From Paenibacillus riograndensis SBR5 (lineage in GTDB: Bacteria; Bacillota; Bacilli; Paenibacillales; Paenibacillaceae): a stretch of DNA of 64,000 nucleotides. This document shows positions 9,086 through 18,128 of the stretch, piece by piece; position 1 is the stretch's first letter, and every line of letters starts with the position of its first letter. Below the pieces are notes generated by a model. That model was not told the origin of the DNA. It ran no database searches and was given only the letters and a program-made list of their open reading frames with translations. The position numbers were made by a program, and so were the translations under genes. The DNA is taken from positions 1,875,001 to 1,939,000 of the forward strand of contig NZ_LN831776.1 in assembly GCF_000981585.1 (NCBI RefSeq). Direction: 5' to 3'.

Positions 9086-9387
9086 AATTAATCTCTTCCT
9101 CTCATATGGTTTGAACCGGGGTGCGGTTCGTCTTAGCCGTTGTCTATGTGTTTATTGTAAAGCTATTAGCTTTGCTGCAAAACGGCCTGAAGACTGTTCT
9201 TTGATCCCGACCTTAGTCGGGGATGGCCTCGGCAGTAAGGCGGGGAAAGCTTGGACAAACGCAGGATAACGCATAGTTGTCCCCGTTTTTTACATAACCT
9301 GTAAGCTTGTTTATTCGGATTTAACACTTGCGGCCTATACTGGACAGTACCGGATCATATCCGCATCTGGACAAAAGGAGGACTGGC
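9086..9387. other. 302-bp divergent intergenic region with an orphan terminator-like hairpin
   Basis: The region separates the psp pair from the HD gene. On the plus strand, CGGGG (9241) can pair with CCCCG (9281-9285), and nested GGACAA/TTGTCC can pair too, followed by six T (9286-9291). It therefore looks like a terminator although no plus-strand gene lies upstream. It could end a small RNA or act as a leader attenuator. No known riboswitch pattern was recognised. Confidence 0.35.
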
Positions 9388-10017
9388 ATGGGAATCCATA
9401 AATATTTCCGTTCGCTGAACGAACTGGAACGTATTATCCGCTGCCCCGGCAAATTCAAATTCGAGGAGCACAGCGTGGCCGCCCATTCCTGGAAGGTTGT
9501 GCAGTATGCCAAAACACTGGCCGACATTGAGGAACAGAACGGCGCCGTCATTGACTGGAAGAAGCTGTACGAAATTACGAGCAGCCATGATTATGGTGAG
9601 ATTTTTATCGGTGATATCAAAACCCCGGTCAAGCATTCATCGCTGCAGCTGCGGTCCTTGATCCAGCAGGTTGAAGAGGGGATGATCGATAACTTCATTA
9701 AGGAGCACATTCCCGAGGAGTTCAAAAGCATTTTCTACCATCAGCTTCGTGAAGGCAAGGATGAGTCGCTGGAAGGGCTGATTCTGGAGGTAGCCGACAA
9801 GATGGACCAGGTGTATGAGGCTTTTGCCGAACTGCAGAGAGGGAACACGGAGAAGGAATTTGTGGTGATGTACCGCAATGCCCTGATCAAAATCAAGAAC
9901 ATTGAGTTGAAGTGTGTTGAGTATTTCCTGACGGAAATTCTGCCGGATATGGTGAATGAAGAAACGATTTCCTCCATTGATATCAGACAAATTACGGAAG
10001 AGGCGCTGGCTCTGTAG
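9388..10017 (+). CDS. HD domain protein, YfbR-like 5'-deoxynucleotidase
   Basis: 209-aa protein resembling E. coli YfbR, a metal-dependent 5'-deoxynucleotidase acting on dNMPs. Metal ligands are visible as EEHSVAAHSW (His), SSHDYGE (the HD pair) and the later Asp in EVADKMDQ. The GDIKTPVKH segment also matches the family. The ATG at 9388 follows AAGGAGG at 6-7 bases; the frame is open upstream, but without a better start. It stands alone as a unit. The activity is inferred by family resemblance, and other HD phosphohydrolase substrates are possible. Confidence 0.85.
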   Translation: MGIHKYFRSLNELERIIRCPGKFKFEEHSVAAHSWKVVQYAKTLADIEEQNGAVIDWKKLYEITSSHDYGEIFIGDIKTPVKHSSLQLRSLIQQVEEGMIDNFIKEHIPEEFKSIFYHQLREGKDESLEGLILEVADKMDQVYEAFAELQRGNTEKEFVVMYRNALIKIKNIELKCVEYFLTEILPDMVNEETISSIDIRQITEEALAL

Positions 10018-10081
10018 GAATGCCGGGTACGCTTCTTTTTTTATACCTGGGTAACAACTGTATAGGGTAATCTGCACATGC

Positions 10082-10087
10082 TATAAT
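10082..10087 (+). promoter_or_regulatory. Possible sigma-A -10 element of the downstream unknown gene
   Basis: TATAAT lies about 130 bases before the TTG start of the unknown gene. The -35 at the right spacing (TGTATA, 10059-10064) is weak, so this is a tentative promoter. Confidence 0.4.
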
Positions 10088-10214
10088 GTAGGAAAAATCT
10101 GGAGTGGGGTGCAGGCGGTCCTTTAATTTATAAACGGCAAGCTGTATATGCGACCCGTTTATGAGTTGTACGCTGAAGCTATACATAGCCGGGAACATAA
10201 AGGAGATTCTTGAA

Positions 10215-10706
10215 TTGAAAATGTTAACAGTAATTATGACTATTTATCTGGCGATTACCCAGATTAAACCGCTTACGGAGGAGGAGGTTCAAACCTATCT
10301 CCAGCACAACCGGATTCAGGCTGTGGATTATAAGCTTATCAATGATACTACCGCAATCATTCTGGAAATCGATGGTCCGCGCGCCTCGGCGCATAAGATT
10401 TGCAAGCAGAGTGACCATTCCATTGTTGAGGAATCCGAAATTTCTTCATGGGAAGAGGATGAAGATGGCATTTCCGTAAAAAGTGATAATGTTTATCTTT
10501 ATGTGGTTATTCATGAGAAGGCCGTGAGGCATGATATTGAATTTTTTAATATCAATTATTTCGATGGAGGAAATATGCAGAAGGACCGGTTTGAGCTGAA
10601 TCATAAACGGGGGGCATTGGTCGAGCGCTCTTCAAAGTATAAGGGGGGCGGAACTGTGAGTCTCTACGGCAGCGACGGATTCATTGGGGAAGCCATATTT
10701 TATTAG
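10215..10706 (+). CDS. Hypothetical protein, 163 aa
   Basis: Not recognised. The likely start is TTG 10215, 9 bases after AAAGGAG; ATG 10221 is the alternative, and an ATG at 10161 is in frame without a binding site. The N-terminal 17 residues are hydrophobic but short. The rest is a mixed polar sequence with an acidic patch (SEISSWEEDEDG, about residues 90-101) and a glycine-rich C-terminus (KGGGTVSLYGSDGF). No metal or nucleotide-binding motif was seen. It appears to be a single-gene unit with its own TATAAT-type promoter. Confidence 0.65.
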   Translation: MKMLTVIMTIYLAITQIKPLTEEEVQTYLQHNRIQAVDYKLINDTTAIILEIDGPRASAHKICKQSDHSIVEESEISSWEEDEDGISVKSDNVYLYVVIHEKAVRHDIEFFNINYFDGGNMQKDRFELNHKRGALVERSSKYKGGGTVSLYGSDGFIGEAIFY

Positions 10707-10825
10707 GGGAATGAATAGTTAGAATCATTTTGAGAACTTTGAGCCTTTTTTCACTTGCTGCTTCCTATTCCATTATTTACTATTTATAGTGGTGCTCCAC
10801 ATAATATAAGGAAGAAGGATTGTAC

Positions 10826-11650
10826 ATGAGTCTGAGCAAAAGGCTATCTCAAATACTGTTCCCGGTCATGATTATGTCTGTGATGGCAGGCTGCGGAGGT
10901 AACAACCAGAACGGCAAGGCAGAAGGCACACAAGAGCCGCCGGCCAAGGCAAGTGCTCATCAGGCCCATTGGTCCTACGAAGGGGAAACGTCACCGGAGC
11001 ATTGGGCGGAACTCGACGAACTATTCACAACATGCAGTACCGGCAAGGCCCAGTCCCCCATTAATATTCTCCAGGAGAAAGTGAAGGATGAAGGGAGCCT
11101 GTCGCCTGTTGTAGTGGAGTATTCACCGTCTCCGGTAGCCGTGATCAATAACGGCCATACCATTCAGGTGAATTTGAAGAATCAGAAGAACCGGATCACT
11201 GTTGAAGGCAAAACATATACCCTGCAGCAGTTCCATTTCCACTTGCCTAGCGAGCATGAGGTGGATGGCAAACATGCGGACATGGAGCTTCATTTTGTAC
11301 ATAAAAATGAAGAAGGCCAGCTTGCGGTACTGAGTGTGCTGATCACTAAAGGTACGGAAAATGCCGGGCTGAACAAGCTCTGGTCTGTGCTTCCGGGCGA
11401 AGAAAGTGAAGAGGAAGTTCCGGTGAATGGTGACTTCGATATGAATAAGCTGCTTCCGGCAGATCTTCATTCCTTCCGCTACCAGGGATCGCTCACCACG
11501 CCTCCATGCACCGAAGGGGTGCAGTGGATCGTCCTGGAACATCCGGTTCAATGGTCCGGGGAGCAAATCAATCAATTTGCTGCGATTTTCCCGCATGATA
11601 ACCGTCCTGTACAAGCGCTCGGGTCCCGGGAAGTGGAGTCGGATGAGTAG
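10826..11650 (+). CDS. Lipoprotein alpha-class carbonic anhydrase
   Basis: 274-aa exported zinc enzyme interconverting CO2 and bicarbonate outside the membrane. A lipoprotein signal with lipobox VMAGC ends near residue 24. The alpha-CA core follows: HWSYEG, QSPINI, the zinc ligands in FHFHLP and ELHFVH, the GKHADME strand and the substrate-loop signature YQGSLTTPPCTE. The ATG at 10826 lies 6 bases after GAAGGA; the TTG two codons earlier is too close. It is a monocistronic unit ending at a strong terminator shared with the convergent phosphatase gene. Confidence 0.93.
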   Translation: MSLSKRLSQILFPVMIMSVMAGCGGNNQNGKAEGTQEPPAKASAHQAHWSYEGETSPEHWAELDELFTTCSTGKAQSPINILQEKVKDEGSLSPVVVEYSPSPVAVINNGHTIQVNLKNQKNRITVEGKTYTLQQFHFHLPSEHEVDGKHADMELHFVHKNEEGQLAVLSVLITKGTENAGLNKLWSVLPGEESEEEVPVNGDFDMNKLLPADLHSFRYQGSLTTPPCTEGVQWIVLEHPVQWSGEQINQFAAIFPHDNRPVQALGSREVESDE

Positions 11651-11709
11651 GCCTGAAGCTTACTGGAGGTTCTCCCGGAATAGATGAACCTTAATCCTAG
11701 ACGGAATAC

Positions 11710-11753
11710 AAAAGACCTTCAACTCCATCATTCCGTGGAGTTGAAGGTCTTTT
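11710..11753. terminator. Bidirectional Rho-independent terminator
   Basis: 18-bp perfect stem (11710-11727 with 11736-11753) and an 8-base loop, A-rich on the left and T-rich on the right. It separates the convergent carbonic anhydrase and SLH-phosphatase genes. Confidence 0.88.
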
Positions 11754-11779
11754 ACATAGTGTAGAGGTTCTACAGTCGA

Positions 11780-14700
11780 TTAATTAGACAATTGATCCAT
11801 CAGAGCTTTGATTTCCGGGTCCAGGCAAAGGGCGTTCATGACGATGGTCAATGCCTCTGCCCGGGTTGAGGATTGGGCAGGGGCGAATTTGCCATTGCCT
11901 TTTCCGTTAATTAGCCCGATTTGGGCAGCTCTGGCAATTTGGTCCTTGTTCCACGAATTCGCCGTGTCACTGAAGGTGATGCCGGCTTTTACCGGTGCTG
12001 CGTTGTTGAAGTTCACGATCCTGGACAAGATCATAATGATCTCTGAGCGGCTTATCTCCCGTTCCGGCTTAAAGGTTCCGTCCGGATAACCGGCAATGAT
12101 TCCGTTGGAAGCTAATACAGCAATCGCTTCCTGGGCCCAATGGGTATTAACGTCACTTAGTTGGGAGGCGTCCGATTTCTTCGCCAGCCCAAATGCCTTG
12201 GCAACGACAGCAGCGAATTCCCCTCTGGTGATGGTTTTGTCCGGTCTGAAAGTGCCATCGGCATAACCGTTGATGACTTTCAGCTTAAGGAAAGCCGATA
12301 TCGTCCGGGTGCTCCACAGATCAGCAATGTCCTTAAGAGCAGGTCCAGGAACGTTTCCGTTTTTCCCGGCAATCGCGTCCTTTAGGGTGTCTTTTAAAGC
12401 TTGAGAATTTACTCCTGCAGCAAATATAGAACCTTGTGGTGCCTCAACAGGTGCAGGTTTGGCTGTCGGAACGGCTGTGGGCGCTGCCGTAGCCACAGCA
12501 CTTGGCATTGTACTAGGCACCGTGCCCGGATTGGAGCCTGTCCCGGAGCCAGGGGTTGGTGTCGGGTTCGGACTTGGCGTCTGGCTTGGTTCCGGACTTG
12601 GATCTGAGCTTGGCAGCGGGCCTGGCGACGGACTCGGTGCTGGGCTTGGACTTGTGCCAGGCTCAGGTTCAGGCTCTGAGGTCTCAGCTTTTTCAATGGT
12701 CAAGGCTTGCAGTTGTTCGCCATCGGCCTTTCTGGCTTCGATCAAGATCTGATCCTTGCCGATCGTGATGGCGGAATATACCGGGAAATTGTCATCATAC
12801 AGGTACTCCAGGTAATCGAACTTGACCGCATCATAAAATTTCCAGCCGGAGGACCCGCCGGACAGATACACAGTCCCTGGGCTGCCATCCTTTATGGGCT
12901 GGCCATTTTTCATAGGATAGGTCCAAGCGAGCGCATGATCGTGGCCCACCAGCACCAGGTCTGCGCCAAGCTCCTCAAGGACAGGAGCCAGATATTTGGT
13001 GACGAGCTCCGGACCACGTCCATCCTCTGTATGATAAGCAGGCCGGTGGAACATGGCGATGTTCCATTTTTTGGAGCTGGCCTGCAGGTTTCCCCGCAGC
13101 CATTCTGCCTGTTTCTGCATGTCCACTTCATCGGCTTCAGAATTGAGCACGATAAAATGAGTATCCTCATAATCATACGAATAGGTCAGCTGCTCCTGTC
13201 CGGGCATTCCATTCCCTGGGAGCCCCAAAGCGGTTCTGAATACTTCCTTTCCGCCATTCTTCACATCATGATTTCCCATCGTATAGGCAGAAGGCACGCT
13301 CCCGCTGTATAGCTGTGAAGCCTTCATATCCTGCTCCCATTCATTCATGATGCCGCCATCGTCAACAATATCGCCACCGTGCATCACAAACCGGGCATCC
13401 GGGTAGCTGGTAAAAGCACTGCTCAGCAAATTTTGATGAATATGATAGGCTTCTTCAGTATTGGTGTGAGAGTCCGTGACAAACAAGAAGGAAAAGGCTT
13501 CCGGGTTTGCTGACTCTGTCGTAAACCTGTGCTGCTCACTCCACAATCCCGGAGATCCGACACGGTAAATGTATTCTGTACCCGGTGACAAGCTTTGGAG
13601 CATCCCTTTATGAAACAACGTTTCTCCTACACGGTCGGGAGCCAGCAGAAGCTGCGGTTCCGCCGTCTGCTCTTTGATGTTAGGCTGGTCAAAACCGGTG
13701 AACTTACTGGCCTCCACGTATTGAATCACACCGCGCTCCACGCGGGGGGCCGTTTTCCAGACGATGCTTTGGGTGGTTTTCATATCCTCTGTAACATAGA
13801 TTCTTACATATTCAGGCATATCTGAGCCAAGCTGCGGCACTACGGACAAAGAGAATACCTTACTGACTTTATCCCCATTCACTGCCTGAAGATTAAGGTT
13901 CGTTAAGGCAAGTGTTGTCAGGGAGGTCCGGATTTCACCCTGCGCATCGGTTAGCCCCCAACCATCCTTCAGAAGCTTCACATCAACAGCTGCGGTTGGA
14001 ATCCAGCCTGTGGTTTTGCCGTCGGGCAGACGGATTGCGGTATATTCCCCACGGGTCACTCCGTCCGAAAAAAATTGTTCACCTTGGGTGATGGAAGCAA
14101 GCTTGGCCGAAGCCGGGTCGGCCTCCGCATAGACATCCGCTGTTACCGGCTTCACCTCAGCGAAATACTGGGGAAAAAGAGGATCGGACGGGATGATGGA
14201 CACCCCTTCGGCCGGCACTCCTGCATCATCCGTGACACGAAGGGTGCTTTTCGTATGGAGGGAGCTCCCTTTTACAGTGAGCTTGTAAGGAAAACCAATC
14301 GTATACTTATGGGGTGCGGCCAGCGCATAGACAGCTTCACCTACGGTCATTCGAAAACTGCCGTCGCTCATTACGATGGATTTGAATGCCTCGCCGCGCT
14401 CCATTTTGGCACTGGGTTTTACAGCCACATTTAATAGCGCAATCGTCTCATCAGCCGGCAGGGAATCCTTGCTCAGTCCAGCTAGCTGCAGCCGGTACTG
14501 CCCTTTTACAGGGTCGATCTCATTCTGCGCAACGGATGGTGCCGCTACTTGAGGTTCAGCAGTGGTAATTTCCAGCGTCTGGGGATCGTATTGAAGCTGG
14601 GCATAGGAATCCTGCAAATCACCAGCATTTTTGACCTGAAGCTTCAATTGGAATGTTTTGTTGCTGATGACTTCTGTGGGGGCGTCCAGGTGGTATTGAA

Positions 14701-15634
14701 TCCCGCCTTGAATAAAAAAGGTGCTGCTGCTCTCGGCGGGATTGCCGGATCTGTCATATACAGCCGACTGGACGGTATGATATCCCCCTGCCAGCGGAGC
14801 GGAAGGCTGATAGGAAATGAGGCCGCTGGCCGCTTCATACTCAGGCTGTACTGGATGTCCATCCAGATTCAGCGTAACTGAGCCGGGATCAATGCCTGAT
14901 TGGGCATCGGCGGCCGCAAGCTGAATCCGGGGGGAGTTCGTATCGATCACAGCTTCATTTGCCGGAGAGAGCACATCCAGTGTTGGGACGGCCATATCTT
15001 CATTAGGGTCCTGCTCATAGATCAAGCGTACGTCATCAACCCATACCGTGCCTTTGTTTTTCTTATCAAAAATGGATTGTTCGATCCGCATATATATTTC
15101 GAGTGTAATCGGTCCGACTTTGTCTTGAGGGATGTCACCCTCAATGTATTTCCAGCCCGTCCAGTCCACGCCAACGTTCTCGTCCAAATATTCCACCTCA
15201 AAGGATTTTCCGTTGCCATCCCTGAACTTGCTGAAGATGAGATGTCCATCGTTGTTACCGTATACCCACATCCCGATTTTTTGGGGTAGGCCGTTAACAG
15301 GATACGGAGCTGCAGGGCCTACATAGACATAGGAAGGGTTCTCCTTAACGCCAATGTAGTCATAATCCACACGTACGGAATTATTCCCTGAGCGGACATG
15401 CCGGGGATCGGATTCCAGGCTCATGGCGCCTGAGAAATTCCTTTTTTGAATCAGCACATTATCGCTCAGGTTGTTCTCGAAATCCTCGATGATTACGGTA
15501 TTGGGTAGGGGCGGGTCAGCGGCAATGAGTCCTGCCGGTTGCAGGGTGCTTACGATAACGGTGATGAGTAGGAGGAGCATTGTTGCTCTTGAGGATATAA
15601 ATTTATACCTTCGGCGGATACGTTCTTTGAACAT
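11780..15634 (-). CDS. SLH-anchored secreted metallophosphatase, multidomain (1284 aa)
   Basis: Exported cell-surface enzyme. A signal peptide ends near residue 39 (LIAADPP). Next come a beta-sandwich region resembling carbohydrate-binding modules (about 45-210), a cohesin-like segment (about 309-440) and an SH3b-like segment (about 498-551, ending GWIPTAAVDV). A purple-acid-phosphatase-type FN3 domain (about 600-710) precedes the calcineurin-like catalytic domain (about 711-980), with VTDSH, HGGDIVDDGG, GNHD and VGHDHA as metal-binding motifs. A Pro/Ser/Glu linker (about 983-1064) leads to three SLH repeats (about 1100-1284), which attach the protein to pyruvylated wall polysaccharide. GAGGGAGAG precedes the ATG. 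Substrate unknown: phosphate ester scavenging or polymer phosphate removal. Confidence 0.9.
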   Translation of the reverse strand: MFKERIRRRYKFISSRATMLLLLITVIVSTLQPAGLIAADPPLPNTVIIEDFENNLSDNVLIQKRNFSGAMSLESDPRHVRSGNNSVRVDYDYIGVKENPSYVYVGPAAPYPVNGLPQKIGMWVYGNNDGHLIFSKFRDGNGKSFEVEYLDENVGVDWTGWKYIEGDIPQDKVGPITLEIYMRIEQSIFDKKNKGTVWVDDVRLIYEQDPNEDMAVPTLDVLSPANEAVIDTNSPRIQLAAADAQSGIDPGSVTLNLDGHPVQPEYEAASGLISYQPSAPLAGGYHTVQSAVYDRSGNPAESSSTFFIQGGIQYHLDAPTEVISNKTFQLKLQVKNAGDLQDSYAQLQYDPQTLEITTAEPQVAAPSVAQNEIDPVKGQYRLQLAGLSKDSLPADETIALLNVAVKPSAKMERGEAFKSIVMSDGSFRMTVGEAVYALAAPHKYTIGFPYKLTVKGSSLHTKSTLRVTDDAGVPAEGVSIIPSDPLFPQYFAEVKPVTADVYAEADPASAKLASITQGEQFFSDGVTRGEYTAIRLPDGKTTGWIPTAAVDVKLLKDGWGLTDAQGEIRTSLTTLALTNLNLQAVNGDKVSKVFSLSVVPQLGSDMPEYVRIYVTEDMKTTQSIVWKTAPRVERGVIQYVEASKFTGFDQPNIKEQTAEPQLLLAPDRVGETLFHKGMLQSLSPGTEYIYRVGSPGLWSEQHRFTTESANPEAFSFLFVTDSHTNTEEAYHIHQNLLSSAFTSYPDARFVMHGGDIVDDGGIMNEWEQDMKASQLYSGSVPSAYTMGNHDVKNGGKEVFRTALGLPGNGMPGQEQLTYSYDYEDTHFIVLNSEADEVDMQKQAEWLRGNLQASSKKWNIAMFHRPAYHTEDGRGPELVTKYLAPVLEELGADLVLVGHDHALAWTYPMKNGQPIKDGSPGTVYLSGGSSGWKFYDAVKFDYLEYLYDDNFPVYSAITIGKDQILIEARKADGEQLQALTIEKAETSEPEPEPGTSPSPAPSPSPGPLPSSDPSPEPSQTPSPNPTPTPGSGTGSNPGTVPSTMPSAVATAAPTAVPTAKPAPVEAPQGSIFAAGVNSQALKDTLKDAIAGKNGNVPGPALKDIADLWSTRTISAFLKLKVINGYADGTFRPDKTITRGEFAAVVAKAFGLAKKSDASQLSDVNTHWAQEAIAVLASNGIIAGYPDGTFKPEREISRSEIIMILSRIVNFNNAAPVKAGITFSDTANSWNKDQIARAAQIGLINGKGNGKFAPAQSSTRAEALTIVMNALCLDPEIKALMDQLSN

Positions 15635-15766
15635 GGTTTTCTCTCCCTCTGCGTTTACAAGATTAATGTTATGAGAAATTATAAAGCTGATCTGTACCGA
15701 TAGTATTAATTTAAAGAATTAACTATGTAAACAGTCAGTAGGGAGAGAGGCTCCATATATTCAAAA

Positions 15767-15982
15767 TATATAGAGTGAACTTGAAAAACGAACAAAAGGG
15801 AAAAGGGATGGAGGGGAAGTTTGGAACTGGAGGAGCGAATGCGTCCGCCTTTGTCTGCGGATTTCCACCGCGAACAGCGGTACAAATCAAGAAATCTGCA
15901 GACAACAGTGGCCGGAAGTCCAAACATTCTCCGGAGTCCCGACGAAGTCCCTAATGTAAAGATCTTAAGTTCACTCTATATA
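15767..15982. mobile_element. MITE-like 216-bp element, copy 1
   Basis: Non-coding element bounded by perfect 16-bp terminal inverted repeats (TATATAGAGTGAACTT / AAGTTCACTCTATATA). A second copy at 43790-44005 has the same length and differs at only 5 positions. Internally it is strongly self-complementary: TGTCTGCGGATTTC pairs with GAAATCTGCAGACA, and ACCGC/GCGGT forms the tip hairpin. The TA/TA at the borders would fit a TA target duplication. No transposase is present, so it would be mobilised in trans. It ends one base short of the AraC stop codon. Confidence 0.85.
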
Positions 15983-15983
15983 A

Positions 15984-16820
15984 TTAGCTTTTTTTTCGGT
16001 ATTGGCCGGGGGTGTGGCCCGTGAAATTCTTGAAGGTACGGATGAAGTTGGCGTAATCATTGAAGCCGGAAAGATAGCAGGTGTCAGATACCGAGTTGCC
16101 GGCGGTGAGGAGCTGCTTGGCTAAGGTTATTTTTTTCAACAGGACATAACGGTAGAGGGTTCCTCCGGTCTGCTGCTTGAACAGATGGCTGAGATAATAC
16201 TTATCTACGGATAGTTCCTCAGCGATCCCCTCCAGCGAAAGGGGCAGATGCAGATGGTGATCAATATAGGCCATGGCCGACTGAATCAGTGTGGAGATCA
16301 GACTGGGAACCGCCGAAAAGCTGCGGCTGTACAGATCGTTGACCTGCACCAGCAGCTGAATCAGATAAGTGAGCGCCAGAACGTCGCCGCCGTACTGTGG
16401 ATGCTTCAGGATATCGATGAGACGGAAGGCCAGTCCGGTAAAAGCTTCAAGCTGTGCCTCATCCATCTGCGAAAGGTTATGTTCCCCGGTCTGACGGTTC
16501 TGGAAGCAGGCGAGCAGATTTGTGTCAGCGGTGCAAAAAGGGTAAACCAGCGGTGCTTTGAAGTGGATCGTAATCCGTTCATAGGGCTCTGGGGACAGGT
16601 TGATGATTTTATGGATTTCCTGATTGTTGAATAGTAGAACATTTCCGGGACTCAGAGGATAGCTGTACTGTTCCACAAAACAGTTCACCTGCCCGCCCAG
16701 AAACAGAAAGATTTCATAATGGTCATGAATGTGAAAATCCTTGGTGGGAGAGGTCGGGGAATTGCCGATTCCCGCCAGGATATCACCATGGAACTGCTGA
16801 TAATATTCGGCATGCTTCAT
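15984..16820 (-). CDS. AraC family transcriptional regulator
   Basis: 278-aa sugar-responsive regulator. An N-terminal cupin sensing domain with HIHDHYEIFLFLGG is followed by two helix-turn-helix motifs at the C-terminus (LSLEGIAEELSVDKYYLSHLFKQ cut by a linker, then SVSDTCYLSGFNDYANFIRTFK). The ATG at 16820 is 8 bases after AAGGTGG; a GTG four codons upstream is possible but would overlap that site. It is divergent from the DUF2264-heparinase-GH88 operon across about 140 bases, so it probably controls that operon. The MITE-like element starts immediately after its stop codon. Confidence 0.9.
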   Translation of the reverse strand: MKHAEYYQQFHGDILAGIGNSPTSPTKDFHIHDHYEIFLFLGGQVNCFVEQYSYPLSPGNVLLFNNQEIHKIINLSPEPYERITIHFKAPLVYPFCTADTNLLACFQNRQTGEHNLSQMDEAQLEAFTGLAFRLIDILKHPQYGGDVLALTYLIQLLVQVNDLYSRSFSAVPSLISTLIQSAMAYIDHHLHLPLSLEGIAEELSVDKYYLSHLFKQQTGGTLYRYVLLKKITLAKQLLTAGNSVSDTCYLSGFNDYANFIRTFKNFTGHTPGQYRKKS

Positions 16821-16958
16821 ATCGTAGGCCACCTTCGGAATTTATCGCAATAAACGCAACAAATCATTAATTATCGCAAAGACATTGCGATAACATAAAA
16901 CTAAACTATAAATGAAGTTTAGACAATCCAGAAGAGCGAAGCCATGGAGGAATGGAAT

Positions 16959-18098
16959 ATGAACGGTAAGGAACAGCGTAAATATTGGCTGGATACGATG
17001 CTGCTGATCGGTGCTCCGGTGCTGGAAGCATTGAAGCGGAGAACACTTGCGGAAACGCTGCCGGTGGAATTCCACAGCGGCCGGAGCGGCTTCGCGCCGC
17101 TGGAAGCTTTTGCCCGGCTGGCCTGCGGAATGGCGCCCTGGCTGGAGCTGGAAGGCCTTGAGGGTGAAGAAGAACAGCTTAGAGCTTATTACGCCAAACT
17201 GATGCTGGAAGCGCTTGATGCAGCTACGGACCCGGATTCTGCGGATTATATGGATTTTGAGGCGGAGGGGCAGCCGCTGGTTGATGCGGCTTTTCTGGCG
17301 CATGCGCTGGTGCGGGCACCAAAGCGCCTGGCCTCGCAGTTGAATGAACGCGTCAGACGCAACGTGATCGCGGCCTTAAAAAAGACCCGCCGGACGGCCC
17401 CCAGCGGCAGCAACTGGCTGCTGTTCAGCGCAATGGTGGAGGCGGCGCTGTACATTCTCGGCGATCCGGAATACGACCGGATGCGGGTAGGTTATGCAGT
17501 CCATATGTTCATGGACTGGTATAAAGGCGACGGAGTATACGGGGACGGCAAAGATTATCACTGGGATTATTACAACAGCTTTGTTATTCAGCCGATGCTC
17601 GTGGATGTGATTACCCTTTTTGAGCAGGATTCGGCGCATTACCCCCAATTGAAGCCTCTGATTATGCAGCGGGCCCGGCGGTATGCCGCCGTGCTGGAGC
17701 GGATGATCGCACCGGACGGCACTTATCCGTTCCTTGGACGTTCCATCGTGTACCGCTTCGGGGCGTTTCAGCTGCTCGCGCAGGCGGCGCTTCAGCATTT
17801 CCTTGAAGCATCCCTGCAGCCTGCACAGGTACGCTGTGCCCTGACGGCTGTGATCAGGCGGATTATGGAGTTCCCGGGCAATCTGGATGAGAACGGCTGG
17901 CTGCGCCCGGGCGTATACGGCTATCAGCCGGAGCTGGCCGAGAGCTATATCAATACAGGCAGCTTGTACTTGTGCGCAGCCGTATTTCTTCCGCTGGGGC
18001 TGCTGCCTGAAGATGCATTCTGGAGCGGGGACAATCAGAATTGGACTTCACAGCAAATTGCTGCAGGTAAGAATGTTATGCGCGACCATGCTTTGTAA
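16959..18098 (+). CDS. DUF2264 domain protein, probable polysaccharide-degradation enzyme
   Basis: 379-aa protein matching the DUF2264 family (alpha/alpha-toroid-like, no signal peptide). Typical stretches are NWLLFSAMVEAAL, DWYKGDGVYGDG and YHWDYYNSFVIQPM. Members sit in loci for uronic-acid polysaccharides and are thought to act as hydrolases or lyases, but a reaction cannot be read from the sequence. ATG 16959 lies 8 bases after GGAGG; ATG 16944 would overlap that site. It is first gene of a three-gene operon (gaps of 30 and 18 bases) divergent from the AraC regulator. Confidence 0.85.
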   Translation: MNGKEQRKYWLDTMLLIGAPVLEALKRRTLAETLPVEFHSGRSGFAPLEAFARLACGMAPWLELEGLEGEEEQLRAYYAKLMLEALDAATDPDSADYMDFEAEGQPLVDAAFLAHALVRAPKRLASQLNERVRRNVIAALKKTRRTAPSGSNWLLFSAMVEAALYILGDPEYDRMRVGYAVHMFMDWYKGDGVYGDGKDYHWDYYNSFVIQPMLVDVITLFEQDSAHYPQLKPLIMQRARRYAAVLERMIAPDGTYPFLGRSIVYRFGAFQLLAQAALQHFLEASLQPAQVRCALTAVIRRIMEFPGNLDENGWLRPGVYGYQPELAESYINTGSLYLCAAVFLPLGLLPEDAFWSGDNQNWTSQQIAAGKNVMRDHAL

Positions 18099-18128
18099 TC
18101 TTGCGCTACTGGGAAGGGGAGAACAGAT

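Noticed and set aside
12440..12690. Repetitive GC-rich stretch with frames on both strands
   Set aside because: It is the Pro/Ser/Glu linker of the minus-strand phosphatase, placed between catalytic and SLH domains as expected.
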